A stretch of 18,631 bases of DNA from the NCBI GenBank assembly GCA_016256075.1, contig SDVU01000175.1:1-18631 (forward strand). The letters run 5' to 3'. The first letter of the stretch is position 1; every line of letters starts with the position of its first letter. Shown piece after piece: positions 9,746 to 17,784 of this stretch. Under the pieces are notes generated by a model. The model worked only from the letters and a program-made list of their open reading frames with translations. It ran no database searches and had not been told where the DNA came from. This DNA is from Dictyocoela muelleri (lineage: Eukaryota > Microsporidia). A program made the translations under genes and the position numbers.

Positions 9746-10271
9746 TAAATTTAAAAAAAATTACATAAAAAACAATTTATTGATTTTAATGTTTTTCTTT
9801 TAAATAATTAAGACTAAAAACGTATCTTCGACAAATTTCACGCAGTTTTCTAAAACTGATTTTACGTATTTCTAATTTCCGAATCTTATCTAATTGTATC
9901 AGATACAATTACAATAAATTGAAGCGCTGAAATTATTTTGGTTCATGATTTTTTAGTTTTGCAATAAATTTAAGAATATTTATAAAGCAATGTTATACTA
10001 ACTGTAAATTAGTTGAACCTAGCTCATAAAAAAATATTTGTAAGGGAAACTTTAATTACATTATTTCATTTCGTAACCAGATTAAAATTCTCTCCTTTGT
10101 ATAAATTCAATATAGAAAACAGTATCGTATCCGAAAAGCCCCTTACACATTATAATCGAATATTTAATATCATAGTTATTTAGGATATTTTCACCTATTT
10201 ATATTTTCAATTTTAAATGGCCAAGCAAGAAAAAAGACAGAAACTGTAAAAAAACACTTAACTTTTTTAAA
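9746..10271. other. AT-rich stretch between foldback terminus and Merlin end
   Basis: No coding signal. A 21-bp palindrome at 9891-9911 (TAATTGTATC, A, GATACAATTA) is perfect but AT-rich and may be chance. Confidence 0.5.
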
Positions 10272-10307
10272 AGGGTAAAAATGCGGTTTGGGCTTTTACA
10301 AAAAAAC
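10272..10307 (+). repeat. Merlin left terminal inverted repeat
   Basis: AGGGTAAAAATGCGG then TTTGGGCTTTTAC and an A-run. Matches the reverse complement of 11231-11264 with one length difference and a few substitutions. The inner TTTGGGCTTTTAC block is identical. Confidence 0.85.
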
Positions 10308-10339
10308 AATAAATGGGAAGATACAATAAAGTAATGACT

Positions 10340-11157
10340 TTATTTATAAGAAAATAGATTCAAAACATCATCTAATTTGTTACTACTTTTATTCAAGAAT
10401 AAATATTCATTTATATAAAATTTTAGATTTTTAATAATGTTATTTTTTCGACTTTTTGAGTACTTCTTTAAGTGTCTCCAGGTATTTTCAATGTAATGAG
10501 TGTGAGTTTCATGATCCATAGGATCAACAAAATTCTGTGAATGATTCACTTGTTTTTGGAAAAACCCTAATCTGCTCAAATTATTATAACCACGCCAATG
10601 ATCAGTTATAAAGACGTGCCCTTCCTAACATTGCGATAAATAATATCTTCTAGACGTTTAGCATTTCGTTTCTTAGAAACATAAAAAAACACTGATTTGT
10701 CTTCTCTGCAGTTTCCTCTAACTACCCAAATTTTTATAACATTTTGCCCCTTTTTGTATTTTCTTTTGGTTATATAAGTTTCGTCTATTTCGGCAGTTTT
10801 ACCTACGCCTCCTATTCTACGCATAGACAGAACAGTCAATTTATTCGCGGAAAGACGTCTTATTGTATTGTAGGAATCTTTACCTATGCAAACATCACCC
10901 AAAATTTCTTTTTTAGATTTACCTTTTGACATTTTATAAATAACATAAATAATTTTACGTAAATCGCAGCGAATAGATTTAAATATGCTACCTTTTCGTA
11001 AAGAAATTATATTTATTCGGCATTGACGATAGTAGCATTTATTAAAACTAGTTTTAATTGTTTATTTCATACACATTTTTAATGCCTTTTTACATAAAGT
11101 GCATTTTTCTCTTTTTTTTTAATATAGCTTTTGAGAAGAGAAAATCTGTGAAATCAT
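10340..11157 (-). pseudogene. ISXO2-like (Merlin/IS1595) transposase, pseudogene
   Basis: Read from ATG 11157 leftwards, ~272 codons, the usual family size. An N-terminal zinc ribbon is suggested by EKCTLCKK and CYYRQCR, followed by SLRKGSIF, the family's SxRxGTxF motif. The DDE core is complete across two frames: the first Asp in AEIDETYI (10785-10783), the second in VFITDHWRGYNNL, and Glu in THYIENTWRHLKK. The last 79 codons (10579-10340) lie in a different frame from the rest. The change is consistent with loss of one base near 10620, just before HVFITD. In-frame TAA codons interrupt the N-terminal part, one before KKREKC and one just after CMK. Thus about three lesions separate it from an open gene, a light load compared with the mariner and LINE copies here. 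Active enzymes cut and paste DNA in the nucleus. Confidence 0.88.
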
Positions 11158-11230
11158 TTATATTCCGCAATAACTAAATCAAATTAAAATATTAAATTTT
11201 TTTTATATTTTTATAGGGGTATGATTTATG

Positions 11231-11264
11231 GTTTTTTTTGTAAAAGCCCAAACTGCCTTTTCCC
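11231..11264 (-). repeat. Merlin right terminal inverted repeat
   Basis: Inverted partner of 10272-10307, with GTAAAAGCCCAAA as the identical inner block. Confidence 0.85.
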
Positions 11265-11344
11265 TATAAAAGTAAAAAAAATACCACGACAACTGGCATT
11301 TGCAGCACGTTTAAACAAATATCGATTTTTCTAAAATTTTTGTA

Positions 11345-11377
11345 GTGTATCAACTCACCGTGTCGAGTTTGATATGC
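11345..11377 (-). repeat. Degenerate copy of the foldback terminal palindrome (right)
   Basis: Retains both halves of the 574-605 palindrome (GTATCAACTCACCG and CGAGTTTGATATGC) with a few substitutions and one extra base. It is better preserved than the left copy at 9711-9745, to which it is inverted. Confidence 0.65.
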
Positions 11378-11591
11378 AGGATTTTTATTTAGATGTTTAT
11401 AAATAAATATCGAGGGCTTTGTGCTGTAGAAGGAGGCCTTTATTTTTTAAAAAATATTTTGATTTAAAAATTTAAATGTCTCGTAGTTGTATTTATTATC
11501 TGATTTTGACAATTCTTTCTTTTAAAAGCCAATTCAATCTTTTCTTAAATGTATTATAGTTCGTTAATATAGTATTTTTTCATTTTAAAAC
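11378..11591. other. AT-rich stretch before the right terminal array
   Basis: No coding signal. A short inverted pair, TATAGTTCGTT near 11553 and AACGAACTATA near 11589, could fold into a hairpin at the inner edge of the array. Probably part of the mariner-like element. Confidence 0.4.
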
Positions 11592-11811
11592 GAACTATAA
11601 GAATGAAAAAGTTAGACTATAAGAATGAAAAAGTGGGACTACAAGAATAAAAGTTGGACAATAAAAATAAAAAGGTTGGACAATAAAAATGAAAAAGTTG
11701 GACTATAAAAATAAAAAAGTCGGACTATTAAAATGAAAAATTTGGTCTGTAAGAATGAAAAAGTTGGACTATAAAAATGGTAAAGTATGACTATAAAAAT
11801 GAAAAGGACTT
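11592..11811 (-). repeat. Right terminal array of ~22-bp repeats (about 10 copies)
   Basis: About ten copies of a unit near AAAGTTGGACTATAAGAATG, the reverse complement of the unit in 8231-8445. GGACTATAA is the most constant part. The array ends GAAAAGGACTT next to a TA. It matches the left array in length and copy number. Confidence 0.85.
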
Positions 11812-12365
11812 TATTAAATTAATTTATGAAAAAATAAAATCATCAAAAATCATCCAAAAAAAAATGAAAAAAAAAATTCTGAACACCTCCATTCCAACAT
11901 AAAATATCATTTCTAATCCCAGGATAATAAAAGAGATAAGATTAATGCATTGAAAGTTTAGAATAATAAAACACGGAGTTTCGTGTCTTGGAATATTGAA
12001 TACTTAACTTAAAGTGAATTAAACAATACTTATACCCAAGGAATGGTTTTGCCTGGTTTTTATTTGAAAATAAATGATCAATGAAGTAAAAGAAATAATA
12101 AGAATACCCGAAATAAATTAAATAATAATCGATAAAAGATATAATGTTGAGTTAAGGAATTTTTTTTTTAAATAAATAAGTACATTTTTTTTGTTTTAAA
12201 CAAACAACTGAGTGAATATTTGATTGTTTAGTTGTTAGAAATAGTACACTTTAGGTATATTAGATAATTAGATGATAGAGGAGTTAATTGTTAGAATATC
12301 CACGTTTATAAGATATAATAGAGATTGAATGTGAATAAAAAAATAATAATAATATAAATATTGCC
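11812..12365. other. AT-rich non-coding stretch
   Basis: No open frame with recognisable content. Near the right edge it grades into the TGACTGAA-type satellite. Confidence 0.5.
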
Positions 12366-12984
12366 AATTAGACTCTTTGACTAAATGACTGTATGACAAT
12401 AATACACCATGACTGAATAATGAATGACTGTCACAATGTCCCTTTGATTGAATGATTGATGACAAAATACTGAATACTGGATACTGAATACTGAATGACT
12501 AATGACTAAACGACTGAATTTATAATAATTTCTTCGACCGATTACTCTTTCACATATTGACTATTTGACTGAATAGCAATTTGTCTATTTGACTGTTTAG
12601 CTGACTGACTTATTTTATTGCTGATACAAAGATGACTAATTATCTAGGTTTTCTAAGGCTTTATGACTGTATGAAAATTTGACTAAATGACTAATTGATA
12701 ATTGAGGTTATTTTTAATTGAACAATTACAATAACTAAATACCAATGACTGACTGACTGACTGAATGACCAATGACTGACTGAATGACCATGACTGAATA
12801 ACTGAATGACTGAATGACTGAATTACCAATGACTGAATGACCAATGACTGACTAAATGACTAAATGACTAAATGACTGAATGCCATGACTATAGGAATGA
12901 ATGATAATGACTATATGACTGAATGACCAATGACTATTTGACCTATGACATGGTGACTAGTAAACTGAATGACAAATTACGGAA

Positions 12985-13270
12985 TGACTATGTGAACTGA
13001 AAGAGTGAAAGACTATGTGAACTGAATGAGTGAATGACTAAATGACTGAATGACTAAATGACTGAATGACCAATTACGGAATGACTATGTGAACTGAAAG
13101 AGTGAATGACTATGTGAACTGAATGAGTAAATGACTAAATGACTGAATGACTGAATGACTGAATGACTGACTGACTAATGACTGAATGACTGAATGACTA
13201 ATGACTATGTGAACTGAAAGAGTGAATGACTATGTGAACTGAATGAGTAAATGAGTAAATGACTGACTGA
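12985..13270 (+). repeat. Higher-order repeat inside the satellite (3 copies)
   Basis: A block beginning GACTATGTGAACTGAAAGAG and continuing with a second GACTATGTGAACTGAATGAG starts at about 12985, 13083 and 13203. Spacing is about 98 and 120 bp. The spacing difference comes from extra TGACTGAA words between copies two and three. Confidence 0.8.
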
Positions 13271-13772
13271 CTAATGACTGAATGACTGAATGACTAATGA
13301 CTGCTGACTGACTAATGACTGAATGACTGAATGACTGAATGACTGAATAACCGATAACTAAAATATCTAACAGTATGACATTGTAGTATAAGAACGCATG
13401 CTCTAACACTGATGACCCATGACGAAATGAACAACGACTTAATGAACTATAACGAAATGACTAACGACTAAATGACCAATAAATGAGTAATGTCTAATGA
13501 CCAATGACTGACTTTATAACTAATTACAATTGACACAATGACCAATGACTGATGAACAAAGACTGACTTAATTACCAATGACTAAATGTAAATGTTTGAC
13601 TTATTGACTGAATGGCCAATGACCAATGACTGAATGACAAATGACTGAAAGACAAATTACGTAATGACCGATGACTACCAATGACTGATGACCAATGGTT
13701 GACTAATTGACCAATGACTGACTTAATGACTAATGACTGTATGAAAGTTGAAGGTTGGGCTAACTGACTGAA

Positions 13773-13821
13773 TGATCAATGATCAATGATCAATGATCAA
13801 TGATCAATGATCAATGATCAA
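13773..13821 (+). repeat. Perfect (TGATCAA)7 run
   Basis: Seven exact copies of TGATCAA, followed by a TGACCAA. It is the only perfectly uniform block in the satellite, so it probably expanded most recently. Every unit carries a TGATCA palindrome. Confidence 0.95.
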
Positions 13822-14395
13822 TGACCAATGACTGATTGAATGACTGAATGATAAATGTATGAAAGAGTTTATGACACAAAAAATAAAAAAAACTAAAAGA
13901 CCACGTTCTTTAATGAATGACTCTTATATAATGACTGATGACAATTAACTAACCTAACAAATAGCTAGAAACAAATAAGACCGAATAATATATATATTAA
14001 AATCTGAATGTTTCAAAATTGAATGAACGAGAAATTACTGATGACTGAATGACTTTTCGATCGAATGTCTATTAGATGTATAGAACAATAACTATTTAAC
14101 TGTATTAAAAATGTCAAAATGATGAAGAACCGATGACTTTATGACCGCAAGACAATATTCATGGTCAAATAGGAGATGACTATCAGACAAATGACTGTTG
14201 ATATATCAATTACTGACTTTTTGATTTAATGACATAAAGCATGAGTGAAAAACATATTTGACCAATTAATCAATGGCCGAATGACTGACTGACAAAGGAC
14301 AATTTCCTGACTTATCGACACTATGACAGTATGACAGTATGACTCTTAGCTTAATCGTCTTTAGGACCGATATTATATACGGCTTTTGGGGCTGA

Positions 14396-14456
14396 CCGAT
14401 TTTTCGCCCAAATAAAAATTAAAATTAAAAAACCGATTTTTCGCCCAGAATTATAA
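14396..14456 (+). repeat. MULE left terminal inverted repeat (61 bp)
   Basis: Exactly identical to the reverse complement of 16076-16136. It has internal structure: the word CCGATTTTTCGCCCA occurs twice (14396-14410 and 14433-14447), separated by an A/T-only spacer. This suggests two transposase-binding sites per end. Confidence 0.95.
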
Positions 14457-14520
14457 ATATAAGCATTTTTTGTTAATTTTTTTTGAATATGTTTTTAGAA
14501 AGTTTAAAATTAAAACACCC

Positions 14521-15916
14521 ATGACAAAATATTTCGAAAGAAGTTAAAGCACGCGTGGAAAACCGATTATCTTTTGTAACGGGTATATTTACAATTTTCA
14601 ACGTAGTGTACTTCCGAATAAAGAACGATATAGGTGTAAAAACAGAAAATGTAAGGAATCTATTGTAGTTGAAGAAGACGTGGTTGAAAGCGAAGTCTCA
14701 CATAATCATCCCACAGAGGCATATTAAATTGAAGGAAGAAAAATATTAACTGATATTAGAAAGAGGGCAAGAGAGACCAATAGAAATTTTAGTGCAATTA
14801 TTAATAATGTTGTTGCTAATACTACAGCTAACATATAAATGTAGAAGCACTACCTATGTTAGAAAGCATTCGGGACATGTTTAAAAAAGACAGGAATAAA
14901 GTGGTTGGGTATCAACCTGCACTTGCCATAGACACTCCCGACTTTTTAAAAAAAGAGCGCACAAATAACGATTTTCTACGTTACGATTCGGGTATAACTG
15001 ATGAATCTAGGTTTATTATTTTTATTCATACAGAAAAAGAAAAGATATTCAAAAATGTAAAATTCATATCAATAGATGGAACATTTAAGTCTGTGCCGCG
15101 GACTTTTTATCAATGCGTTGTAATACATGGCATGTTGTTATCAAAATCCTGGGCATTTTGTTATGTTTTGATGATGACGAAGACTCAAATCGATTATGAA
15201 CGAGTATTTAGAAAAATTAGAGAGATTAGTGATATAAAACCAATGTTTGTTGGAGTCGATTTTGAGAGGGGTTTGGCAAATGCAATTGAGATCTCTTTTA
15301 AAGCAAAGTTGTCTTATTGTTTTTTTTCATTTCGGCCAATCCATTTTGCGAAAGATACAACAAATTGGGTTCTCCGCAAACTATTTACAAAACAACGCGT
15401 TTAAGCTTGATGTCCGAAAAATTATTTTATTAGCTTCTTTTCCTTCTGCAAATATTCCGCTCGCATATGAAAAAATAAAGGAGGCCATGAATATTAGTCA
15501 TAAATATCCGAAAATAAATGATTTTTTCGATTATATTGAAAAAATGTATATTCCAGTTAATTCTGGTATGAAAAATGAAAAACTTTCTATATTCAGTCCA
15601 CATGATTGGTCTGTGTATGAAAGGTTAAAATTTAATGTTCCTCGAACGAACAACGGTGCTGAGGGCTGGCATAGAGGTCTCAATGAATCAATGGGCATCT
15701 CTCATCCAAATATAGCCTTATTTATAAATAAAATTTTGGATAAGGAAAACTAAGAAAATACAAAATAATTCAATTAAAAACCGGAAGATTTAGATGGAAA
15801 CCGAAAATTCGGCTACCGAGTTTAAAATACGGATCATTTTGAGTTCTTTTAATCTTTTAAAAGACGAAGAATATTTTAGTTTATTGTTATCGGTAATTAA
15901 ATTTGATTTTTATTAA
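14521..15916 (+). pseudogene. MULE transposase with FLYWCH-type zinc finger, pseudogene
   Basis: Starts at ATG 14521, about 65 bp inside the left repeat. An N-terminal FLYWCH-like finger reads RGKPIIFCNGYIYNF, then RYRCKNRKC (Cys codons 14635 and 14650), then HNH (14701-14709). After an in-frame TAA (14725) comes RKRARETNRNF, then a frame change near 14836. The catalytic core follows: first Asp in SIDGTFKSVPRTFYQ (codon 15075), second in VGVDFERGLANAI (codon 15258), then YCFF/HFGQSILRK, where a T-run at about 15319-15326 shifts the frame by one. The Glu is in NNGAEGWHRGLN (codon 15661). A further frame change near 15751 leads to KKIQNNSIKNRK and a C-terminal stretch ending at 15916. All three acidic residues survive. 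Lesions seen: stops at 14545, 14725 and about 15794, and three frame changes. Active enzymes move MULEs by cut and paste. Confidence 0.88.
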
Positions 15917-16075
15917 ATTTTAATTTTTTTAATATCAAGATATTTAGTTATATTTACTTTGATTTCATCACACTATTGTGTGGTATGTTGAAAGCTTTGC
16001 CCAAAAATAATTGGTCTAATTTACTACTGTATATCATAATACGTATCGATTTTGTGTAGAAGTATATTAAATTAA

Positions 16076-16136
16076 TTATAATTCTGGGCGAAAAATCGGT
16101 TTTTTAATTTTAATTTTTATTTGGGCGAAAAATCGG
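16076..16136 (-). repeat. MULE right terminal inverted repeat (61 bp)
   Basis: Perfect inverted copy of 14396-14456, including both copies of the TGGGCGAAAAATCGG word. Confidence 0.95.
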
Positions 16137-16193
16137 CTTTCCATTATATTCCACTCGTTGTATTATTATATTCCCCTCGTTGCAATACATGGA

Positions 16194-16318
16194 TTTTCAA
16201 AGTTATAGATTCATTTTTTATAAAGATATAGACCCATTTCTTTTAAAGTTATGACCGTTCCTTTTAGACTTAAAGACACATTTATATAAAGTTATAGACT
16301 ATTTTGCCAGGGCTATAG
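16194..16318 (+). repeat. Left outer array, ~22-bp TTATAGAC units (about 6)
   Basis: Diverged units near AAAGTTATAGACCCATTTC. Inverted partner of about 17110-17365. The same core word and spacing recur in the array at the right edge of the window and, as TTATAGTC, in the mariner-like ends. Confidence 0.75.
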
Positions 16319-16371
16319 ATCATGCGATAAAATTCGCATCGATTAATTATTTTCAAAGCCTATTTTAAAGC

Positions 16372-16535
16372 TCTATTTTTTAACACTTATTTTTTAACAC
16401 TGTTTTATTACTCCCCTTTTAAGCCCTTATTTTTACACCTTTATTTTTTAGCCCTCGGTTTTTAACCCTCATTTTTTAACCTTTTTTTAACTATATTTTT
16501 AACTTTTATTTTGTAACCCTTATTTTTAAACCCAT
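16372..16535 (+). repeat. Left inner array of TTTTTAACCCTTA-like units
   Basis: About ten loose copies of a 13-17-base unit (TTATTTTTTAACCC). It leads into the centre of the palindrome near 16540. The unit contains TTAACCC, which resembles a telomere word, but spacing and sequence vary too much for a telomere. Confidence 0.75.
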
Positions 16536-16599
16536 GTTAATAAAAAAAGGGGGAACAAAGAATAATAATAAGGTTTGTTAGTAAATATAAAAAAATAAG

Positions 16600-17082
16600 A
16601 TGAAAAATAGGGTTCAGAAATAAGTTTTAAAAAATAAGAGTTAAAATATAAATGGTAAAAATGATGGCTAAAAAATTAGGGGTTAAAAAAGGTTTAAAAA
16701 ATGAGGTTTAAAAATAAAGTTTAAAAATGAGGTTTAAAAAATAGGGTTTAAAAAATATGAGTTAAAAAAATAAGGCCTAAAAAATGAAACTAAAAAATAG
16801 GTTTAAAAAATAAGGTTTAAAAAATAAGGGTTACAAAATTAAGACTTAAATACGAGGACTAAAAAAATTATGTTAAATATAAGGGTTGTAAAATGCGGGC
16901 TAAAAATAAGGGAAAAAAATAAGGATTGAAAAATGAGAGTATAAAATAAGGGCTGAAAAATCAATTTCGAAAATGTAGTTCAAAAATAAGTTTTCAAAAA
17001 TAAGGGTTCATAATAGGGGTTAAAAAATAATGTTTCAGAATAAGAATTCTCAGTAAGGATTCGAAATAGGGGTTAAAAATAA
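16600..17082 (-). repeat. Right inner array of GGGTTAAAAAATAA-like units
   Basis: Roughly thirty loose copies of the reverse complement of the 16372-16535 unit, such as AAGGGTTAAAAAATAA. Spacing is 13-18 bases with many substitutions. It has expanded about threefold relative to the left inner array. Confidence 0.8.
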
Positions 17083-17109
17083 TTAATATATGCAAATTCC
17101 GCGAATCAT

Positions 17110-17365
17110 CTATAACTCTTGCAAATTGTGTTTATGACTCCATAAAAATGTGTCTATAAGTTTGAAAGAAATTCGTCTATAGCTTTGAAAGCAATGTGTC
17201 CATTAGTATGAAAGAAATGGGTCTATAACTTTGAAAGCAATGAATCTATAACTTTATAAAACGGGTCTATAAATATGAAAAACGTATCTATAAGTTAAAA
17301 AAATAGGATCTATAATTTTTAAAAAGGGTCTATAGCTTAAAAGAAACAGGTCTAGCACTTTGAAA
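17110..17365 (-). repeat. Right outer array, ~22-bp GTCTATAA units (about 12)
   Basis: Units near AAATGGGTCTATAACTTTGA, the reverse complement of the left outer array. Copy number is about double that on the left. Confidence 0.8.
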
Positions 17366-17372
17366 ACCCCTG

Positions 17373-17515
17373 TATCATATATGATACTTTAATGTAGTAA
17401 AATCGTCAATCCAATATCATTATGATACTTTTAGCTGTATAAAAAATCATCTATCCAATATCATATATGATAATTTTAGCGGTATAAAAATCATCTATTC
17501 AATATCATCTATATT
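17373..17515 (+). repeat. ~44-bp tandem repeat, about 3.3 copies
   Basis: Units start TATCATATATGATACTTTTA and end ATCATCTATCCAA. The copies begin at about 17373, 17415 and 17459, with a partial fourth. Each unit opens with the palindrome TATCATATATGATA or a close variant. The repeat begins exactly at the TA that ends the foldback element. Confidence 0.8.
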
Positions 17516-17784
17516 ACAAAAATTCTTTAGGGTTAAATTCAAAATTCTCTCGAATTTGCCATTTTACAATTTGCCATTTTCTTAAAGAAAGAACACCCAA
17601 GAAATGACAAAAAAACACGAGAACCTCATACAACCAAAAAATTATAATAATTAATTAGGCAACCAATGAAAACATAAAACATGTGGGTATTTAGACACAT
17701 ATTTACCACACAAATTTAATATTAAAATTTCTTAAAGAACAATTAATCATTTTATAAAAAAACTCGTCTAATATAATGAAAAAT
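17516..17784. other. AT-rich stretch, possible start of the pogo-like element
   Basis: No clear domain. By position it would hold the promoter and N-terminal DNA-binding part of the pogo-like gene that follows, but I cannot read a helix-turn-helix with confidence here. Confidence 0.35.

Larger units (their letters stand above)
10272..11264 (-). mobile_element. Merlin/ISXO2-like DNA transposon, ~1 kb
   Basis: Inverted ends of about 35 bp bracket a transposase pseudogene on the minus strand. The ends share AGGG, then GTTTGGGCTTTTAC and an A-run. A weaker match (ACTTTT.TA) continues outward on both sides, so the true ends may lie ~12 bp further out. No 8-9-bp target-site duplication, as expected for Merlin, can be read. 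Size and layout fit Merlin, the eukaryotic relatives of bacterial IS1016/IS1595 elements. The unit lies between two degenerate foldback termini and inside the larger mariner-like element. Confidence 0.8.
9711..11377. mobile_element. Candidate foldback-terminus unit enclosing the Merlin-type transposon
   Basis: Short inverted ends at 9711-9745 and 11345-11377 are degenerate copies of the 32-bp palindrome that starts the foldback at 571-1438. The left end reads GCATTTTACTCG then CGAGTTGATGTG. The right end reads GTGTATCAACTCACCG then TGTCGAGTTTGATATGC. Their inverted arrangement either side of the Merlin-type transposon suggests one composite unit of ~1.67 kb, or a foldback into which Merlin inserted. 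No target-site duplication is visible. The alternative, that these are the true outer ends of the Merlin element, cannot be excluded. Confidence 0.45.
8231..11811 (+). mobile_element. Tc1/mariner-like element with array-type inverted ends, carrying nested insertions
   Basis: The left end (ACCCTTTTCATTCTTATAGTC) follows a TA. The right end, read on the minus strand (AAGTCCTTTTCATTTTTATAG), is next to a TA at 11812-11813. TA is the standard Tc1/mariner target. Each end is a ~200-220-bp array of a ~22-bp repeat, and the two arrays are inverted to each other. A decayed mariner-type transposase begins about 40 bp inside the left array. At ~3.6 kb the unit is far longer than the usual 1.3-2.5 kb. 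The excess is explained by the unit at about 9711-11377, which contains a Merlin-type transposon. That both arrays belong to one element is inferred from symmetry and the TA flanks. Confidence 0.65.
12366..14345 (+). repeat. TGACTGAA-family satellite, ~2 kb
   Basis: Long, irregular tandem array of 7-8-base words: TGACTGAA, TGACTAAA, TGACCAA, TGACTGAC and variants. It is densest between about 12730 and 13350 and more degraded at both edges. Word-length switching between 7 and 8 removes any constant reading frame, and stops are frequent in all frames, so it is not coding. The internal higher-order repeat and the perfect TGATCAA run show several separate rounds of amplification. The right edge stops about 50 bp before the Mutator-like element. 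Confidence 0.92.
14396..16136 (+). mobile_element. Mutator-like element (MULE), 1741 bp
   Basis: Identical 61-bp terminal inverted repeats (14396-14456 and 16076-16136) bracket a transposase pseudogene with a FLYWCH-type zinc finger and a MULE catalytic core, reading left to right. The size is small for an autonomous MULE but enough for the transposase alone. No 8-11-bp target-site duplication is evident: the flanks are ...GGGGCTGA and CTTTCCATT.... Identical ends point to a young or gene-converted copy, in contrast to the multiply broken gene inside. Confidence 0.9.
16188..17372. mobile_element. TA-flanked foldback element built from nested tandem arrays, ~1.2 kb
   Basis: The left end is CATGGATTTTCAAAG. 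The right end read on the minus strand is CAGGGGTTTTCAAAG, a 13/15 match. A TA lies immediately outside each end (16186-16187 and 17373-17374). Moving inward, both arms show the same order: an outer array of ~22-bp units with a TTATAGAC core, a single-copy spacer ending ATTAATTATTTT, and an inner array of TTTTTAACCCTTA-like units. The right arm is about twice as long as the left because its inner array is expanded. No transposase is present. TA target and CAG-type ends are Tc1/mariner traits, so this is probably a non-autonomous passenger of such an enzyme. Confidence 0.75.

Noticed and set aside
10744-10929. Plus-strand 61-codon frame
   Set aside because: Antisense to the ISXO2-like transposase.
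12268-12465. Minus-strand 65-codon frame
   Set aside because: Lies across the edge of the TGACTGAA satellite; low-complexity translation with no domain.
12366-14345. CRISPR array
   Set aside because: Units are contiguous 7-8-base words with no unique spacers of constant length, and no cas-like genes are present.
16372-17082. Possible interstitial telomere arrays (TTAACCC / GGGTTA words)
   Set aside because: Units are 13-18 bases with variable A/T spacers and occur as an inverted pair inside a TA-bounded element, which fits element structure and not telomere addition.
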